Below are positions 23,535-32,712 of a stretch of DNA of 47,442 bases, piece after piece. The stretch lies in assembly GCA_040400005.1 (NCBI GenBank), contig JBBARC010000022.1, positions 1-47,442 on the forward strand. The letters are read 5' to 3'. A model generated the notes under the pieces. That model was not told the DNA's origin and ran no database searches. It worked only from the letters and a program-made list of their open reading frames with translations. A program made the position numbers and the translations under genes. Each line of letters begins with the position of its first letter. The first letter of the stretch is position 1. The stretch comes from JBBARC01 sp040400005. GTDB taxonomy: Bacteria > Pseudomonadota > Alphaproteobacteria > Acetobacterales > Acetobacteraceae.

Positions 23535-24082
23535 GCGCGCCTTTCAGCCTTACGCGTATCCACCATGTGGCGTATCGCTGCCACGATGCGCAGCAGACCG
23601 TTGCGTTCTATCAGCGTGTGCTCGGCATGCGGTTCACCACCGCATTTGCCGAAGATTATGTGCCATCGACTGGCGCGTTCGATCCCTACATGCATGTTTT
23701 TCTCGACGCCGGCGGCGGCAATGTGCTGGCGTTTTTCGAGCTGCCGCACCAGCCGCCGCTGGGCCGCGATGCCAATACACCGGCCTGGGTGCAGCATATC
23801 GCGTTCGAGGTGAAAGACGTCAAAACGTTGCTGGCGGCAAAAGCGCATATTGAGGCAGAGGGGGTCGAGGTGCTGGGCCCGACCTATCACGGTGTGTTCA
23901 GATCGATTTATTTCTTCGATCCCAACGGCCACCGGTTGGAACTTGCCGCCAATATCGGCACGCCGGCGCAGTATGACGAGCTGCACAGGCTGGCGCCGGG
24001 CATGCTGGCGGCGTGGACCGTTACGAAAACGGCGCCACGCCAGGCGGCCTGGCTGCATCAGGACCCGGACGCCGTGCCGTGA
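23531..24082 (+). CDS. VOC-superfamily metalloprotein (glyoxalase / extradiol dioxygenase fold)
   Basis: A 183-aa vicinal-oxygen-chelate protein of unknown substrate, coupled by 4-bp overlaps to hppD and fahA. Two beta-alpha-beta-beta-beta modules carry likely metal ligands: H12 (I-H-H-V-A-Y), E70 (F-F-E-L-P), H89 (V-Q-H-I-A-F) and E137 (H-R-L-E-L-A). Their spacing matches glyoxalase I (His-Glu-His-Glu) and also contains the His-His-Glu triad of extradiol dioxygenases. Between hppD and fahA one expects homogentisate dioxygenase and maleylacetoacetate isomerase, and neither is in the window. This protein might act on a homogentisate-pathway intermediate, or detoxify a by-product. Fold is firm, role is inference. 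Confidence 0.85.
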   Translation: MSAPFSLTRIHHVAYRCHDAQQTVAFYQRVLGMRFTTAFAEDYVPSTGAFDPYMHVFLDAGGGNVLAFFELPHQPPLGRDANTPAWVQHIAFEVKDVKTLLAAKAHIEAEGVEVLGPTYHGVFRSIYFFDPNGHRLELAANIGTPAQYDELHRLAPGMLAAWTVTKTAPRQAAWLHQDPDAVP

Positions 24083-25440
24083 CCGGCGAGACCTGGGCCG
24101 GCCAGCACGAGATTGACGAGACGCATGATCCGCAACGTCGGAGTTTTGTTGCTTCCGCCAACGGACATGCGGCGTTCCCAATTCAGAACTTGCCGCTGGG
24201 TATTTTTACCCCGCCCGATTTGCCGCCGCGCGGCGGTGTGGCGATCGGCGATCACATCCTGGATCTGTCCGCCGCGGCACAATCGCCGCTGCTCAGCGGT
24301 GCCGCGTACCAAGCGGCGCGGGCTGGCGCCGGGGAAACGCTCAACCCCCTATTGGCGATGTCTGCGCAGGTGCGGCGGGCGCTGCGGCGGCGGCTGTCGG
24401 CGCTGCTTGCGGCCGGCTCGCCACATACCGGCACCGTGGCCGGCTGGCTGTGGGACGCGCGCGCCTGCGGGCTGGGTTTGCCAGCGGCGATCGGGGATTA
24501 TAGCGATTTCTATGCCGGCATTCACCACGCCGAGACGATCGGCCGCCAGTTTCGCCCCGATGCGCCGCTGCTGCCCAATTATAAGCATGTTCCCATCGGC
24601 TATCACGGCCGCGCCTCCAGTGTGCGCGCATCGGGCGGCTTGGTGCGGCGGCCGAACGGACAGTGCCTGGCCCAACGTGCCGTCGCGGGTGGGGTGGAGG
24701 GTGCCGAAGCGCCCACGTTCAGACCTTCGCAACGCCTCGATATGGAGCTTGAGCTCGGTATCTGGATCGGCGCGGGTAACCGGCCGGGGGAACCCATTGC
24801 CATCGCGGAAGCCGATCAGCATATCGCCGGGCTGTGCCTGTTGAACGACTGGTCGGCGCGCGATATCCAGGCCTGGGAATACCAGCCGCTCGGGCCGTTT
24901 TTGGCCAAGAGTTTTGCGACAACCATCTCGCCCTGGGTGATCACGGCGGAGGCGCTGGCGCCGTTTCGCATCGCCCAACCGCCGCGCCCCGCCGGTGACC
25001 CCAAACCCCTGCCGTATTTATGGGACGAGGCTGATCAGGCACGCGGCGCCTACGCGATTACCTTCGAGGTCAGCCTGCAGACCGAGGCCATGCGCCGTCA
25101 CGGGCAGACCGGCTTCATTATCAGCCGCAGCGCCGCCCGCCACCTCTACTGGACCCCTGCGCAATTGGTGGCCCATCACACCAGCGGCGGCTGCGATCTG
25201 CGCCCTGGCGATCTTTTGGGCAGCGGCACGATTTCTACCCCCGACGGCAGCGGCCTTGGCAGCTTGATGGAACTGACCCGTAACGGCCAGGCGCCGCTGA
25301 CCCTGCCCAACGGCGAGACGCGGTGTTTTCTCGCGGACGGAGATGCCCTCAGCATTAACGGGCGCGCCAGCGCCGACGGTTTTATAGCGATTGGCTTTGG
25401 CGATTGTCACGGTGTGGTCTCGCCGGCGCCGGGGGTATGA
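24079..25440 (+). CDS. fahA: Fumarylacetoacetase
   Basis: A 453-aa hydrolase for the last step of tyrosine catabolism, splitting fumarylacetoacetate to fumarate and acetoacetate. The start is taken as GTG 24079, overlapping the upstream stop (GTGA); the protein then begins close to the conserved I-D-E-T-H-D-P-Q-R-R-S-F-V-A-S-A-N-G-H. Active-site segments: D-Y-S-D-F-Y-A-G-I-H-H-A-E-T (Asp metal ligand and catalytic His), M-E-L-E-L-G-I-W-I-G (metal glutamates), N-D-W-S-A-R-D-I-Q-A-W-E-Y-Q-P-L-G-P-F. C-terminal G-D-L-L-G-S-G-T-I-S-T-P is typical. Last gene of the operon. Confidence 0.95.
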   Translation: MTGETWAGQHEIDETHDPQRRSFVASANGHAAFPIQNLPLGIFTPPDLPPRGGVAIGDHILDLSAAAQSPLLSGAAYQAARAGAGETLNPLLAMSAQVRRALRRRLSALLAAGSPHTGTVAGWLWDARACGLGLPAAIGDYSDFYAGIHHAETIGRQFRPDAPLLPNYKHVPIGYHGRASSVRASGGLVRRPNGQCLAQRAVAGGVEGAEAPTFRPSQRLDMELELGIWIGAGNRPGEPIAIAEADQHIAGLCLLNDWSARDIQAWEYQPLGPFLAKSFATTISPWVITAEALAPFRIAQPPRPAGDPKPLPYLWDEADQARGAYAITFEVSLQTEAMRRHGQTGFIISRSAARHLYWTPAQLVAHHTSGGCDLRPGDLLGSGTISTPDGSGLGSLMELTRNGQAPLTLPNGETRCFLADGDALSINGRASADGFIAIGFGDCHGVVSPAPGV

Positions 25441-25456
25441 ACAGCCGCGCTGCGTG

Positions 25457-27514
25457 TTAGCCGCCGGCGTTAACCGCCGCCACCACCAGCCCCGGGGTTA
25501 ACACCTGCGGCAGCACCACCGGTGCGCCGCTGCGGGGATAAAACACATAAAGTGGCACCCCATCGGCGCCATGTTCGCGCAAGAAAGCGCTGACCACGGG
25601 GTCGGCGCGGGTCCAGTCGGCTTTTAAAAACGCCACATCATGGGCCTTGAAGGCGGCGCGCACCGCATCGGTGTTTAACGCCACCTGTTCATTCACCAGG
25701 CAACTGACGCACCAGGCGGCACCGGCATCGACAAACACCGGGCGGCCGGCGGCGCGTAAGGTGGCTAGGCGTTCAGGGGAATAGGCATCGGGCGCGCCAG
25801 TTTGCGCGCCATGTGCCGGCGCGCTGGCCAGGGCGTGCAACACAAACCCTGCACCACCCACCGCCATCAGGCAGGCCAGCACCCAGGCGGTTAACCCGTT
25901 TTGGGCGCTGCCAGTGGTGGTTTGGGCGCGGCCAAACGCAAACGCTGCAAACCCCACCAGCAGCGTGCCCGCCAGCACCAGCGCCAGCCCTTGGGCGGCT
26001 GCTTGCTGGGCCGCTACCCACACCAGCCACAACGCTGCCCCATACATGGGAAAAGCCAGAATTTGACGCAAATTTTCCATCCAGGCGCCGGGTTTGGGCA
26101 AGATTTTGAGTGCCAGATGTGGCGCTGCCGCCAGCAGCAACATGGGTGCCGCCAGCCCCACACCCAAAGCCGCGAATATCACCATGCCAATGGCGGCGGG
26201 GGCGGCCAGGGCGGCGGCAATCGCGGTGCCCATAAACGGCGCGGTACACGGGGTGGCAACAACCACGGCGAGCAAGCCGGTGAAAAAACTGCCGCGCGCC
26301 GCCAGCCCCTGGCCGGCCCCGGCAATGCCAGCGCCGATGGTGTACACCCCAGACAAATTAAGCCCGATCGCCAGCAGCACCCAGGCGGTGGCCGCGGTAA
26401 ACACTAACGACTGAAACTGCGTGCCCCAGCCGGCATTGCCGCCCAAATACCCAATGGCGATGGTAAACCCGCCAATGGCCATGAAAGCAGCGATTACGCC
26501 TGCCGAATACAAAGCCGCTTCGCGGCGCACCGCACGCCGCCCAGCGCCGGATAATTTGGCCAGGGCCATGGCTTTCATTGCCAGCACCGGCAGCACGCAG
26601 GGCATCAGGTTCAGCACCAGCCCGCCGGCCAGCGCCAGCAACGCCGCCTGCCAAATGCCAGTGGTGGTGTGTGCGTGGGTGGGGCTAGCGTTGGAGCCAG
26701 GGAGGGGAGCCATGGTCACGCCGGGCATATCTTTGGGCGTGGTGGTGAGGGTGTAATCGGTTTCCGCGTTATAAAACCCGGTGATGTGCAGCACGCCAGA
26801 CAATGCTTTGGGCGGGCTGCCTGCTTTGGCAAACGGCAATTTTAAGGTGATCTGGTTGCCGATGCCAATCACCGCTTGCTCGGCACCGGGGTTGATCAGC
26901 CCCTGGGTGTCACTGAAAAAATAGGCTTCCCGCATCATGCCGGCATTGCTGCCTTCCAGCCACAGCATGCCATTGGCATCGACATGGGCTTGCCACGGCG
27001 GGGGTTTCGGCAATTTGGCGTCGCTTGCGGCGAATATGGCGGCTTGCGCCCCGGCAGCACCGGTGCCTGCCGGCAGGGTGAGCGAAAAATGGCCTTCCTC
27101 GGGCACGCAAATGTTTTTGCACACCAGCCAGGTGGCATCCGCCGAAAGGGTCAGCGGGCCAGTGGCATCGGGTTTGGGCGTGGCGGTGGCACCGATCACC
27201 ACCTCGCCGCGCAGGGCGTAGCTGGTCAGTTGCCCCTCGGTTTCGCGTTTGGGGGCGGGAAAGGTAAGTGCGCCCATAGTGATGCCGGCAACATCCAGGG
27301 TGGCGGCAGCACCGGCATCACCTGGGTTGATCCAGTAGCTGTGCCAGCCATCGGCAATGCGTAACCGCAACGCCAGCCGCAACGGCTTGCCCGGCGCGTA
27401 GCTATCGGCGCTGGTGATCAGGGTGGCGGTGGCGCGCGCGCTGCTAACAGGGGCACTTTCAAGTGCTGCTGCCGGGGTTGCGAGCATCAACAGGGGCAAA
27501 AGATATTTTAGCAT
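25457..27514 (-). CDS. DsbD/ScsB-like thiol:disulfide interchange protein
   Basis: A ~685-aa inner-membrane protein carrying reducing power from cytoplasmic thioredoxin to the periplasm. Start ATG 27514 gives a clean signal peptide (M-L-K-Y-L-L-P-L-L-M-L-A-T-P-A-A-A); a GTG eight codons upstream is possible. Order: N-terminal DsbD-alpha-like domain (W-L-V-C-K-N-I-C-V-P-E-E-G near 135-150), an ~8-helix CcdA/DsbD membrane domain with the redox cysteines in N-L-M-P-C-V-L-P-V-L and A-T-P-C-T-A-P-F-M-G, and a C-terminal thioredoxin-like domain with W-C-V-S-C. The N-terminal domain resembles ScsB more than E. coli DsbD. Divergent from hrpB. Confidence 0.9.
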   Translation of the reverse strand: MLKYLLPLLMLATPAAALESAPVSSARATATLITSADSYAPGKPLRLALRLRIADGWHSYWINPGDAGAAATLDVAGITMGALTFPAPKRETEGQLTSYALRGEVVIGATATPKPDATGPLTLSADATWLVCKNICVPEEGHFSLTLPAGTGAAGAQAAIFAASDAKLPKPPPWQAHVDANGMLWLEGSNAGMMREAYFFSDTQGLINPGAEQAVIGIGNQITLKLPFAKAGSPPKALSGVLHITGFYNAETDYTLTTTPKDMPGVTMAPLPGSNASPTHAHTTTGIWQAALLALAGGLVLNLMPCVLPVLAMKAMALAKLSGAGRRAVRREAALYSAGVIAAFMAIGGFTIAIGYLGGNAGWGTQFQSLVFTAATAWVLLAIGLNLSGVYTIGAGIAGAGQGLAARGSFFTGLLAVVVATPCTAPFMGTAIAAALAAPAAIGMVIFAALGVGLAAPMLLLAAAPHLALKILPKPGAWMENLRQILAFPMYGAALWLVWVAAQQAAAQGLALVLAGTLLVGFAAFAFGRAQTTTGSAQNGLTAWVLACLMAVGGAGFVLHALASAPAHGAQTGAPDAYSPERLATLRAAGRPVFVDAGAAWCVSCLVNEQVALNTDAVRAAFKAHDVAFLKADWTRADPVVSAFLREHGADGVPLYVFYPRSGAPVVLPQVLTPGLVVAAVNAGG

Positions 27515-27613
27515 GCCGTTGATATAGAGTGTGTGCACGCATCCGGCGAGATGGGCCGCCAGCAGAGGTGCCGGTTGCTTACAGGGCTTGCGATACGCTT
27601 TACCCTGCGGCCC

Positions 27614-30061
27614 ATGATCCCACCTGATTTACCGGTCGCCGAAGCCATCCCCGCTTTGCTGCAAAGTTTAAGCGCCCGCCCCAACGCGGTGCTGGTGGCG
27701 CCGCCCGGTGCCGGCAAAACCACCACCATCCCGCTGGCCCTGCGCACCGCCGCCTGGCTTGGCGGGCAAAAAATCATCATGCTGGAACCGCGCCGCCTGG
27801 CTGCCCGTGCGGCGGCCACCCGCATGGCGCACTTAATTGGTGAACCGGTCGGCCAATCGGTGGGGTTTCGCACCAGGATTGACCGCGCGGTGTCGGACGC
27901 CACAAGCATTGAAGTGATCACCGAAGGTTTGCTGGTGCGCAGGTTAGAACGCGACCCTGGGCTTGCCGGGGTCGCTTGTGTGATTTTTGACGAAATTCAC
28001 GAGCGCAGCCTGGACAGCGACCTGGCGCTGGCCTTTTGCCTGGATCTGCAAACCGAGTACCGCCCCGAACTGCGCCTGCTGGCAATGTCGGCAACGCTGG
28101 ATGGGGCGCGGCTGGCAAGCTTGCTGGACGCACCGATTATCGAAAGTGCCGGCCGCCTGCACCCGGTGACCATCACCCATGCGGCCAAAGACATCCCCCA
28201 TATCCGCGACCTGCCCGATGCTATGGCGCGCGCGGTGCGGGCGGCCTTGGCCGATCACCCCGGCGATATCCTTTGTTTTTTGCCTGGCATGGCCGAAATC
28301 CGCCGCACTGAAAGTGCTTTGGGCCATTGTGGCGCGGTGGTGTTGCCGCTGCATGGCGATTTGCCGCCGGCCGAGCAGGACCGCGCGTTAAACCCGGCGG
28401 TTAATCAACGCCGGGTGGTGCTGTCCACCTCCATTGCCGAAACATCGCTCACCGTGCCGGGTGTGCGCATAGTTATCGATGGCGGGTATCGGCGCGCGCC
28501 GGTGCTGGATGCGGGCACCGGGCTTGCCCGCCTGACCACGCGGCGGATCAGCCGGGCGGCGGCCGATCAGCGCGCCGGCCGGGCCGGGCGGGAAGCGCCG
28601 GGGGTTGCCATACGGCTATGGACCAGCACCCAGCAGCGCGGTTTGGCGGCGTTCGACCGGCCCGAGATTTTGGACGCCGATTTGGCCGGCTTAACCCTGG
28701 CCTGTGCCGCCTGGGGCGCCGCCCCCGCCAATTTGCGCTTTGCCGACACGCCGCCGCCGGGACGGGTGGAGACCGCGCGTGCCCTGCTGCGCACGCTGGG
28801 GGCGCTGGATGATCAGGGCAAACTCACCGATGGCGGCCGCGAAATGGCCGCATTGGGATCGCACCCGCGCCTGGCCGCCATGATGCTGGCCGCCCGTGAT
28901 GGTGGCGAAATGGCCTTGGCCGCCGATCTGGCAGCGATTTTGGAAGAACGCGATTCTTTGCGTGGTGCGGCGAGCGCCGATATGTTTTTGCGGGTGGCAG
29001 CATTGGACGGACGGGCTGAAAATGCCGATCGCGGTGTGGTGTTTCGCACGCGCCAGCAGGCCGGCCAGTATCGCGCGCGGCTGAAAACCCGTGCCCCCGC
29101 CGCCGGCGATATTGGGTTTTTGCTGGCGTGCGGTTTCCCCGATCGTATCGCGCTGGCGCGCGGCGGCGATGCCGGCGTGTTCAGGTTATCGGGCGGCGGC
29201 ACCGCGCGTTTGCCGCCCAACGACCCGCTGGCGCGCGAAACATGCCTGGTGGCGGCGGGTTTGGAACAAAAAGATAGCGCCCGCATTACCCTTGCCGCCA
29301 GTTTGGATCTTACGCATTTGCCGCCGGTTTTAACCGCAGCGATCACCGAAACGGTGGAGAGCGGTTTTGATGCGGTGAGTGGTGCGGTGTTTTGCCGGCG
29401 GCGGCGTAGGCTGGGCCAGTTGGTGCTGGAAGATCGCATGGTGGCGGCCGATGGTTTACAAACTGCCGCCATTTTGGCGCGCGTGCTGTGCGAAAAACCC
29501 GATCTGCTGGCATGGACCCCAGCCGCCCGCCAATTTCAGGCGCGCGTTGGGTTTGCCCGCAGCATTGGCGCCGATTTGCCCGATATGGCGGATACCGCTT
29601 TGGCCGACGATGCCGCGATGTGGCTGGCACCGTTTCTGGCCGGGATGTCCAAACTTGCTGATTGCGCTAAGTTGGATTTGGCCGCCGCGTTACGGGCGCG
29701 GCTGGATTACGCAGGGCTTGCGGCGTTGGATCGGGATTTCCCCGCCGAGATCGCGCTACCCGGCGGGCGCGCCAAAATTGATTACACCCAGCCGGTGCCA
29801 CAGGCGCAGGCCCGTGCTCAGGCGTTTTACGGGTTGCGCGAAACGCCAAAATTGGCCGGCGGGCGGGTGGCTTTGCGGCTGGCGTTGCTATCGCCGGCGG
29901 GGCGGCCGATTGCGGTGACGGCGGATTTGGGCGCGTTTTGGCAGGGCGGCTGGGCCGATGCGCGGCGCGATATGCGGGGGCGGTATCCGAAACAAAGCTG
30001 GCCGGAGGACCCTGGGCTGGCGGTGCATGTGGATACGCGGCGGCCACGGCCGATCGCGTAG
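27614..30061 (+). CDS. hrpB: ATP-dependent helicase HrpB
   Basis: An 815-aa DEAH-box helicase. Start ATG 27614 (M-I-P-P-D-L-P-V-A) chosen because the upstream in-frame residues are not family-like. Motif I A-P-P-G-A-G-K-T-T (29-37), motif II F-D-E-I-H-E-R-S, motif III M-S-A-T-L-D-G, motif V S-T-S-I-A-E-T-S-L-T, motif VI D-Q-R-A-G-R-A-G-R. A helicase-associated domain and the HrpB-specific C-terminal domain (Y-P-K-Q-S-W-P-E-D-P near the end) follow. The cellular role of HrpB is poorly defined; a link to RNA processing is assumed. Full length, no odd features. Confidence 0.94.
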   Translation: MIPPDLPVAEAIPALLQSLSARPNAVLVAPPGAGKTTTIPLALRTAAWLGGQKIIMLEPRRLAARAAATRMAHLIGEPVGQSVGFRTRIDRAVSDATSIEVITEGLLVRRLERDPGLAGVACVIFDEIHERSLDSDLALAFCLDLQTEYRPELRLLAMSATLDGARLASLLDAPIIESAGRLHPVTITHAAKDIPHIRDLPDAMARAVRAALADHPGDILCFLPGMAEIRRTESALGHCGAVVLPLHGDLPPAEQDRALNPAVNQRRVVLSTSIAETSLTVPGVRIVIDGGYRRAPVLDAGTGLARLTTRRISRAAADQRAGRAGREAPGVAIRLWTSTQQRGLAAFDRPEILDADLAGLTLACAAWGAAPANLRFADTPPPGRVETARALLRTLGALDDQGKLTDGGREMAALGSHPRLAAMMLAARDGGEMALAADLAAILEERDSLRGAASADMFLRVAALDGRAENADRGVVFRTRQQAGQYRARLKTRAPAAGDIGFLLACGFPDRIALARGGDAGVFRLSGGGTARLPPNDPLARETCLVAAGLEQKDSARITLAASLDLTHLPPVLTAAITETVESGFDAVSGAVFCRRRRRLGQLVLEDRMVAADGLQTAAILARVLCEKPDLLAWTPAARQFQARVGFARSIGADLPDMADTALADDAAMWLAPFLAGMSKLADCAKLDLAAALRARLDYAGLAALDRDFPAEIALPGGRAKIDYTQPVPQAQARAQAFYGLRETPKLAGGRVALRLALLSPAGRPIAVTADLGAFWQGGWADARRDMRGRYPKQSWPEDPGLAVHVDTRRPRPIA

Positions 30062-30165
30062 CGTGGCGAGTAAGCCAATACGTAAAGACGTACTGATTGG
30101 CACAAAACGCATACAAAACAGAATTATCTCGGTTATTCTGTGACCCCCCGAAACCACAGGCGGCA

Positions 30166-30194
30166 TTGCTTGGGCTTGGGAAGGCTGTTATGTA
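30166..30194 (+). promoter_or_regulatory. Candidate sigma-70 promoter of the envelope lipoprotein operon
   Basis: TTGCTT (30166-30171), a 17-bp spacer and TATGTA (30189-30194) lie 52 bp before the ATG of the first lipoprotein gene. A very strong GGGGGAGAG ribosome-binding site follows at about 30233-30241. Upstream at 30074-30101 an imperfect hairpin (GCCAATACGT..ACGTACTGATTGGC) may end hrpB transcription. Eye-based prediction only. Confidence 0.4.
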
Positions 30195-30246
30195 ATGGAT
30201 AAGTCAGTATTAAAAAAGAACAACTGACCCTCGGGGGAGAGATCTT

Positions 30247-31647
30247 ATGGCGCATTTGTTTGGGTCGTCAGTGCCGCCCTTAGTGTTGCGGCATACTATC
30301 GTAAAAACGTCAGCCCGGCGCTGGCGCGAGGCGGGTTGTTCGGTATCGCTATTTGCGCTGCTTGCGGTTAGCGGCTGCGCATCGCAGGTTAGTACGGCCG
30401 ATAACCAGACCTTTCATTCGCACTATGATGCGGGCGATTTCAAAGGGGCGGCGGGCATTGCGATGGCGGCTGGGCAGGTGACTGACGCCGGGCAGACGAA
30501 AAATATTGTTTGGTCGCTGAATGCGGGTGCTGCGCTGTTCCATGCGGGCGATCCGAAGCGGGCTGTTGCGGTGCTGGACACGACCGAGCAGCTGGCGCAG
30601 GCCAATGATAATGATCACATGCACAAAGCGATCGATTACCAGTACACCACCTATGACGGTGTGATGACTAACACCTATAAAGCACTTGCTGCGTTATCAC
30701 TAAACGATAAGGCGACCGCGCGGGTTGAATTCAACCGCGCTGAGGATCGGCAGCGCAAGGCGGAGGAACTGTTTCAGGCGGAAGCAGCTGCGTCGCGGCG
30801 CCAACATAATGAAGCAAGCGCGCCCGGGTTTGATCAGGCTTTTGGTGCCGCTCAGGCGAATAAAGATTACACCGCGTCGATGGCTAATCTGACCGCCATG
30901 GCGGCGTATGCACCGTTCGAAAACCCATTTGAAACTTACTTGAGTGGCGTCTTCTTTGTCACGGAGGGTGATTATCAGAAAGGGATCGACCGCCTAAAGC
31001 GGGCTAAGGAAATTCTTGGGGCCACCTCGCAGGCGGCTATCGACTATGATTGGGCACAAAAAGCCCACCGCAAGCATGCGCGCGATGCGGTGCCTCAGGT
31101 TTGGGTGGTGCTTGAAAACGGCCAAAGTGCGACCTATTCCGCAATGCAGATTGTACTGCCCACGGTCACTGGTATGCCGATGACGTTGGCCTTGCCGGTG
31201 TTGAACCAGAACGCACCAGCCTACCCATTTTTTCGTGCCCGGCGTGACGGGATAGAGGCAGAATCAACGAATGTTGGTACGTTCGACTATGTCATGGCAA
31301 GCGAGTTCAAACGCCGTCAACCGGTGATCATGGCAGAGGCGATTGCTGAAGTTGTGCTCAAAAATGTTGCCGCTGAAGCGGCCAAGAAAAGTGGAAATGC
31401 CTTTGTTCAACTGGCTGTTGGTATTGCGGACAATATCTCGACAGCAGATACGCGTTCCTGGACCGCACTGCCAAAAGATTTCCAGGCACTGCGGATTCCG
31501 GTGCCGGGTGATGGCGTCGTGCAAGTGAACGGGCCGAATGGCGAAATGCTGGCCACCGCGCATGTGCCGCAGGGGCAGGCAAGCCTTGTGTATATAAAAG
31601 TGCAGCGCGCTGGTGCCCAGCCAGCGATTCAGGTTATTCCTCTATGA
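30247..31647 (+). CDS. COG3014-like lipoprotein with TPR-type repeats (operon gene 1)
   Basis: A 466-aa predicted outer-membrane lipoprotein. A long N-region (to ~31) leads to the hydrophobic core and lipobox V-S-G-C with lipid Cys44. Residues ~50-290 are helical with repeated tetratricopeptide-like pairs (for example N-A-G-A-A-L-F-H-A-G-D-P-K-R-A-V and S-G-V-F-F-V-T-E-G-D-Y-Q-K-G). The C-terminal half is more beta-rich and ends I-Q-V-I-P-L. Layout and neighbours match the uncharacterised COG3014 proteins that sit beside ycfL- and lpoB-like genes in many proteobacteria. The start is secured by a strong Shine-Dalgarno. Overlaps the next gene by 4 bp. Probably a periplasm-facing scaffold; that function is inferred. 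Confidence 0.8.
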   Translation: MAHLFGSSVPPLVLRHTIVKTSARRWREAGCSVSLFALLAVSGCASQVSTADNQTFHSHYDAGDFKGAAGIAMAAGQVTDAGQTKNIVWSLNAGAALFHAGDPKRAVAVLDTTEQLAQANDNDHMHKAIDYQYTTYDGVMTNTYKALAALSLNDKATARVEFNRAEDRQRKAEELFQAEAAASRRQHNEASAPGFDQAFGAAQANKDYTASMANLTAMAAYAPFENPFETYLSGVFFVTEGDYQKGIDRLKRAKEILGATSQAAIDYDWAQKAHRKHARDAVPQVWVVLENGQSATYSAMQIVLPTVTGMPMTLALPVLNQNAPAYPFFRARRDGIEAESTNVGTFDYVMASEFKRRQPVIMAEAIAEVVLKNVAAEAAKKSGNAFVQLAVGIADNISTADTRSWTALPKDFQALRIPVPGDGVVQVNGPNGEMLATAHVPQGQASLVYIKVQRAGAQPAIQVIPL

Positions 31648-32021
31648 AACTGGGTAGAGCCGCCGTTTTTCTGAGCTTTGCGGCCGCTGGTTGCGCACAA
31701 CCAGCGCCGCCGCCGCTATCGATCGATCCGCGAGTAGGGGTGCGCCCCGATGCCGGGGTGCTGGTGGATACGCCACTCGCTGTTAGCACCGATGGGCACG
31801 GGTTCACCCGTGTGAGTATCCAGCTTCACAACCCCAATCGAACAGATTTAGCGGTTAATTGCACCGCTGATTGGTTTGACGATTTGGGTCACCCGGTTAG
31901 TGGCCTGATGGGCGCGCCGATGCGGGTGGCCGTGCCCGCTAGTGGGGTAGAGTTTTGTGAAACTGTGTCACCAAGCCCTGCTGCACGGCGGTTCCGGGTG
32001 ATGGTGACGCCGGTTTTTTAA
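31644..32021 (+). CDS. YcfL/DUF1425-like lipoprotein (operon gene 2)
   Basis: A 125-aa lipoprotein: short signal peptide and lipobox A-A-A-G-C with lipid Cys17. A Pro-rich linker leads to a small beta-sandwich domain with V-S-I-Q-L-H-N-P-N-R-T-D-L and C-T-A-D-W-F-D-D-L-G-H-P-V, the pattern of YcfL (DUF1425), in which ycfL directly precedes lpoB in E. coli. ATG overlaps the previous stop (ATGA); a 70-bp gap separates it from the LpoB-like gene. Function unknown; probably an accessory to the LpoB-like protein. Confidence 0.75.
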   Translation: MKLGRAAVFLSFAAAGCAQPAPPPLSIDPRVGVRPDAGVLVDTPLAVSTDGHGFTRVSIQLHNPNRTDLAVNCTADWFDDLGHPVSGLMGAPMRVAVPASGVEFCETVSPSPAARRFRVMVTPVF

Positions 32022-32091
32022 GGCGGTGTCTTTTTAACCGTAATCAACACGCGTTGCGGTAGAAACTTGATTTGCGATTAGGAGCTTTCCC

Positions 32092-32712
32092 ATGACTGTG
32101 TACTTTCCTCGCCTTTTCTGCGCGCTTGCTTTTTCGCCTGTGCTGGCTGGGTGCGCATCGCGGCCGCAGCCGACCCAGATAATTTCCGCCCGTACCGATC
32201 AATCGGGTTATGGCATGGGGTTGGATTCGCGCGATTTTTCATCCGCTGCTCAGGCTACTGTGCAAAAAATGCTAACTTCCGGCGCGCTCGATAACCCCCG
32301 TGGCGGCCGATACATTATTGCTATCTCTAATATTACCAATGATACCATGCAGCGTATCGACACCGATCAATTGATCAAGAAGATTCGGGTGCAACTGCTC
32401 AATTCTGGCAAAGCGGCAATCACCACAGCGATCTCGGACAACGGCGCAGAAGATGCGATGACCATGCGGGTGCGCCAACTGCGCAAGAGCAAGGAGTTTT
32501 CTCAGCGTAATGCGGCTGGGGAGCATGAAATGGCGGAGCCAGATCTAAGCTTGTCGGGTAAAATTATCCAAAGCAATAATACCGTGGATAATGGCCAGCG
32601 GGTCGATTATGCGTTTCAACTCACCCTGACGGATTTACATAGTGGCGTAGCAATATGGGAGGGGGAGGAGCCTCTTTCGAAGCTTGGATCTAACGGTACA
32701 GTGGCGTGGTGA
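32092..32712 (+). CDS. LpoB-like outer-membrane lipoprotein (operon gene 3)
   Basis: A 206-aa lipoprotein resembling LpoB, the outer-membrane activator of peptidoglycan synthase PBP1b. Lipobox V-L-A-G-C, lipid Cys21. The core matches LpoB/YcfM: G-L-D-S-R-D-F at 43-49, then I-T-N-D-T-M-Q-R-I-D-T-D-Q-L-I-K-K-I-R-V-Q-L-L-N-S-G-K (81-107) and a final beta region ending V-A-I-W-E-G-E-E. The disordered linker after the lipid is short (about 20 residues), as in non-enteric relatives, so reach across the periplasm may differ. GGAG Shine-Dalgarno before ATG. A partner PBP1b is not in the window, so activation of a synthase is inferred. Confidence 0.82.
   Translation: MTVYFPRLFCALAFSPVLAGCASRPQPTQIISARTDQSGYGMGLDSRDFSSAAQATVQKMLTSGALDNPRGGRYIIAISNITNDTMQRIDTDQLIKKIRVQLLNSGKAAITTAISDNGAEDAMTMRVRQLRKSKEFSQRNAAGEHEMAEPDLSLSGKIIQSNNTVDNGQRVDYAFQLTLTDLHSGVAIWEGEEPLSKLGSNGTVAW

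Noticed and set aside
24013..24078. N-terminal extension of fahA overlapping the VOC gene
   Set aside because: It would overlap 69 bp of the upstream gene; the conserved fumarylacetoacetase text starts after the GTG at 24079, which forms a GTGA overlap.
27533..27613. 27-residue extension of hrpB
   Set aside because: Overlaps the start of the divergent DsbD-like gene and lacks family similarity; ATG 27614 fits HrpB.
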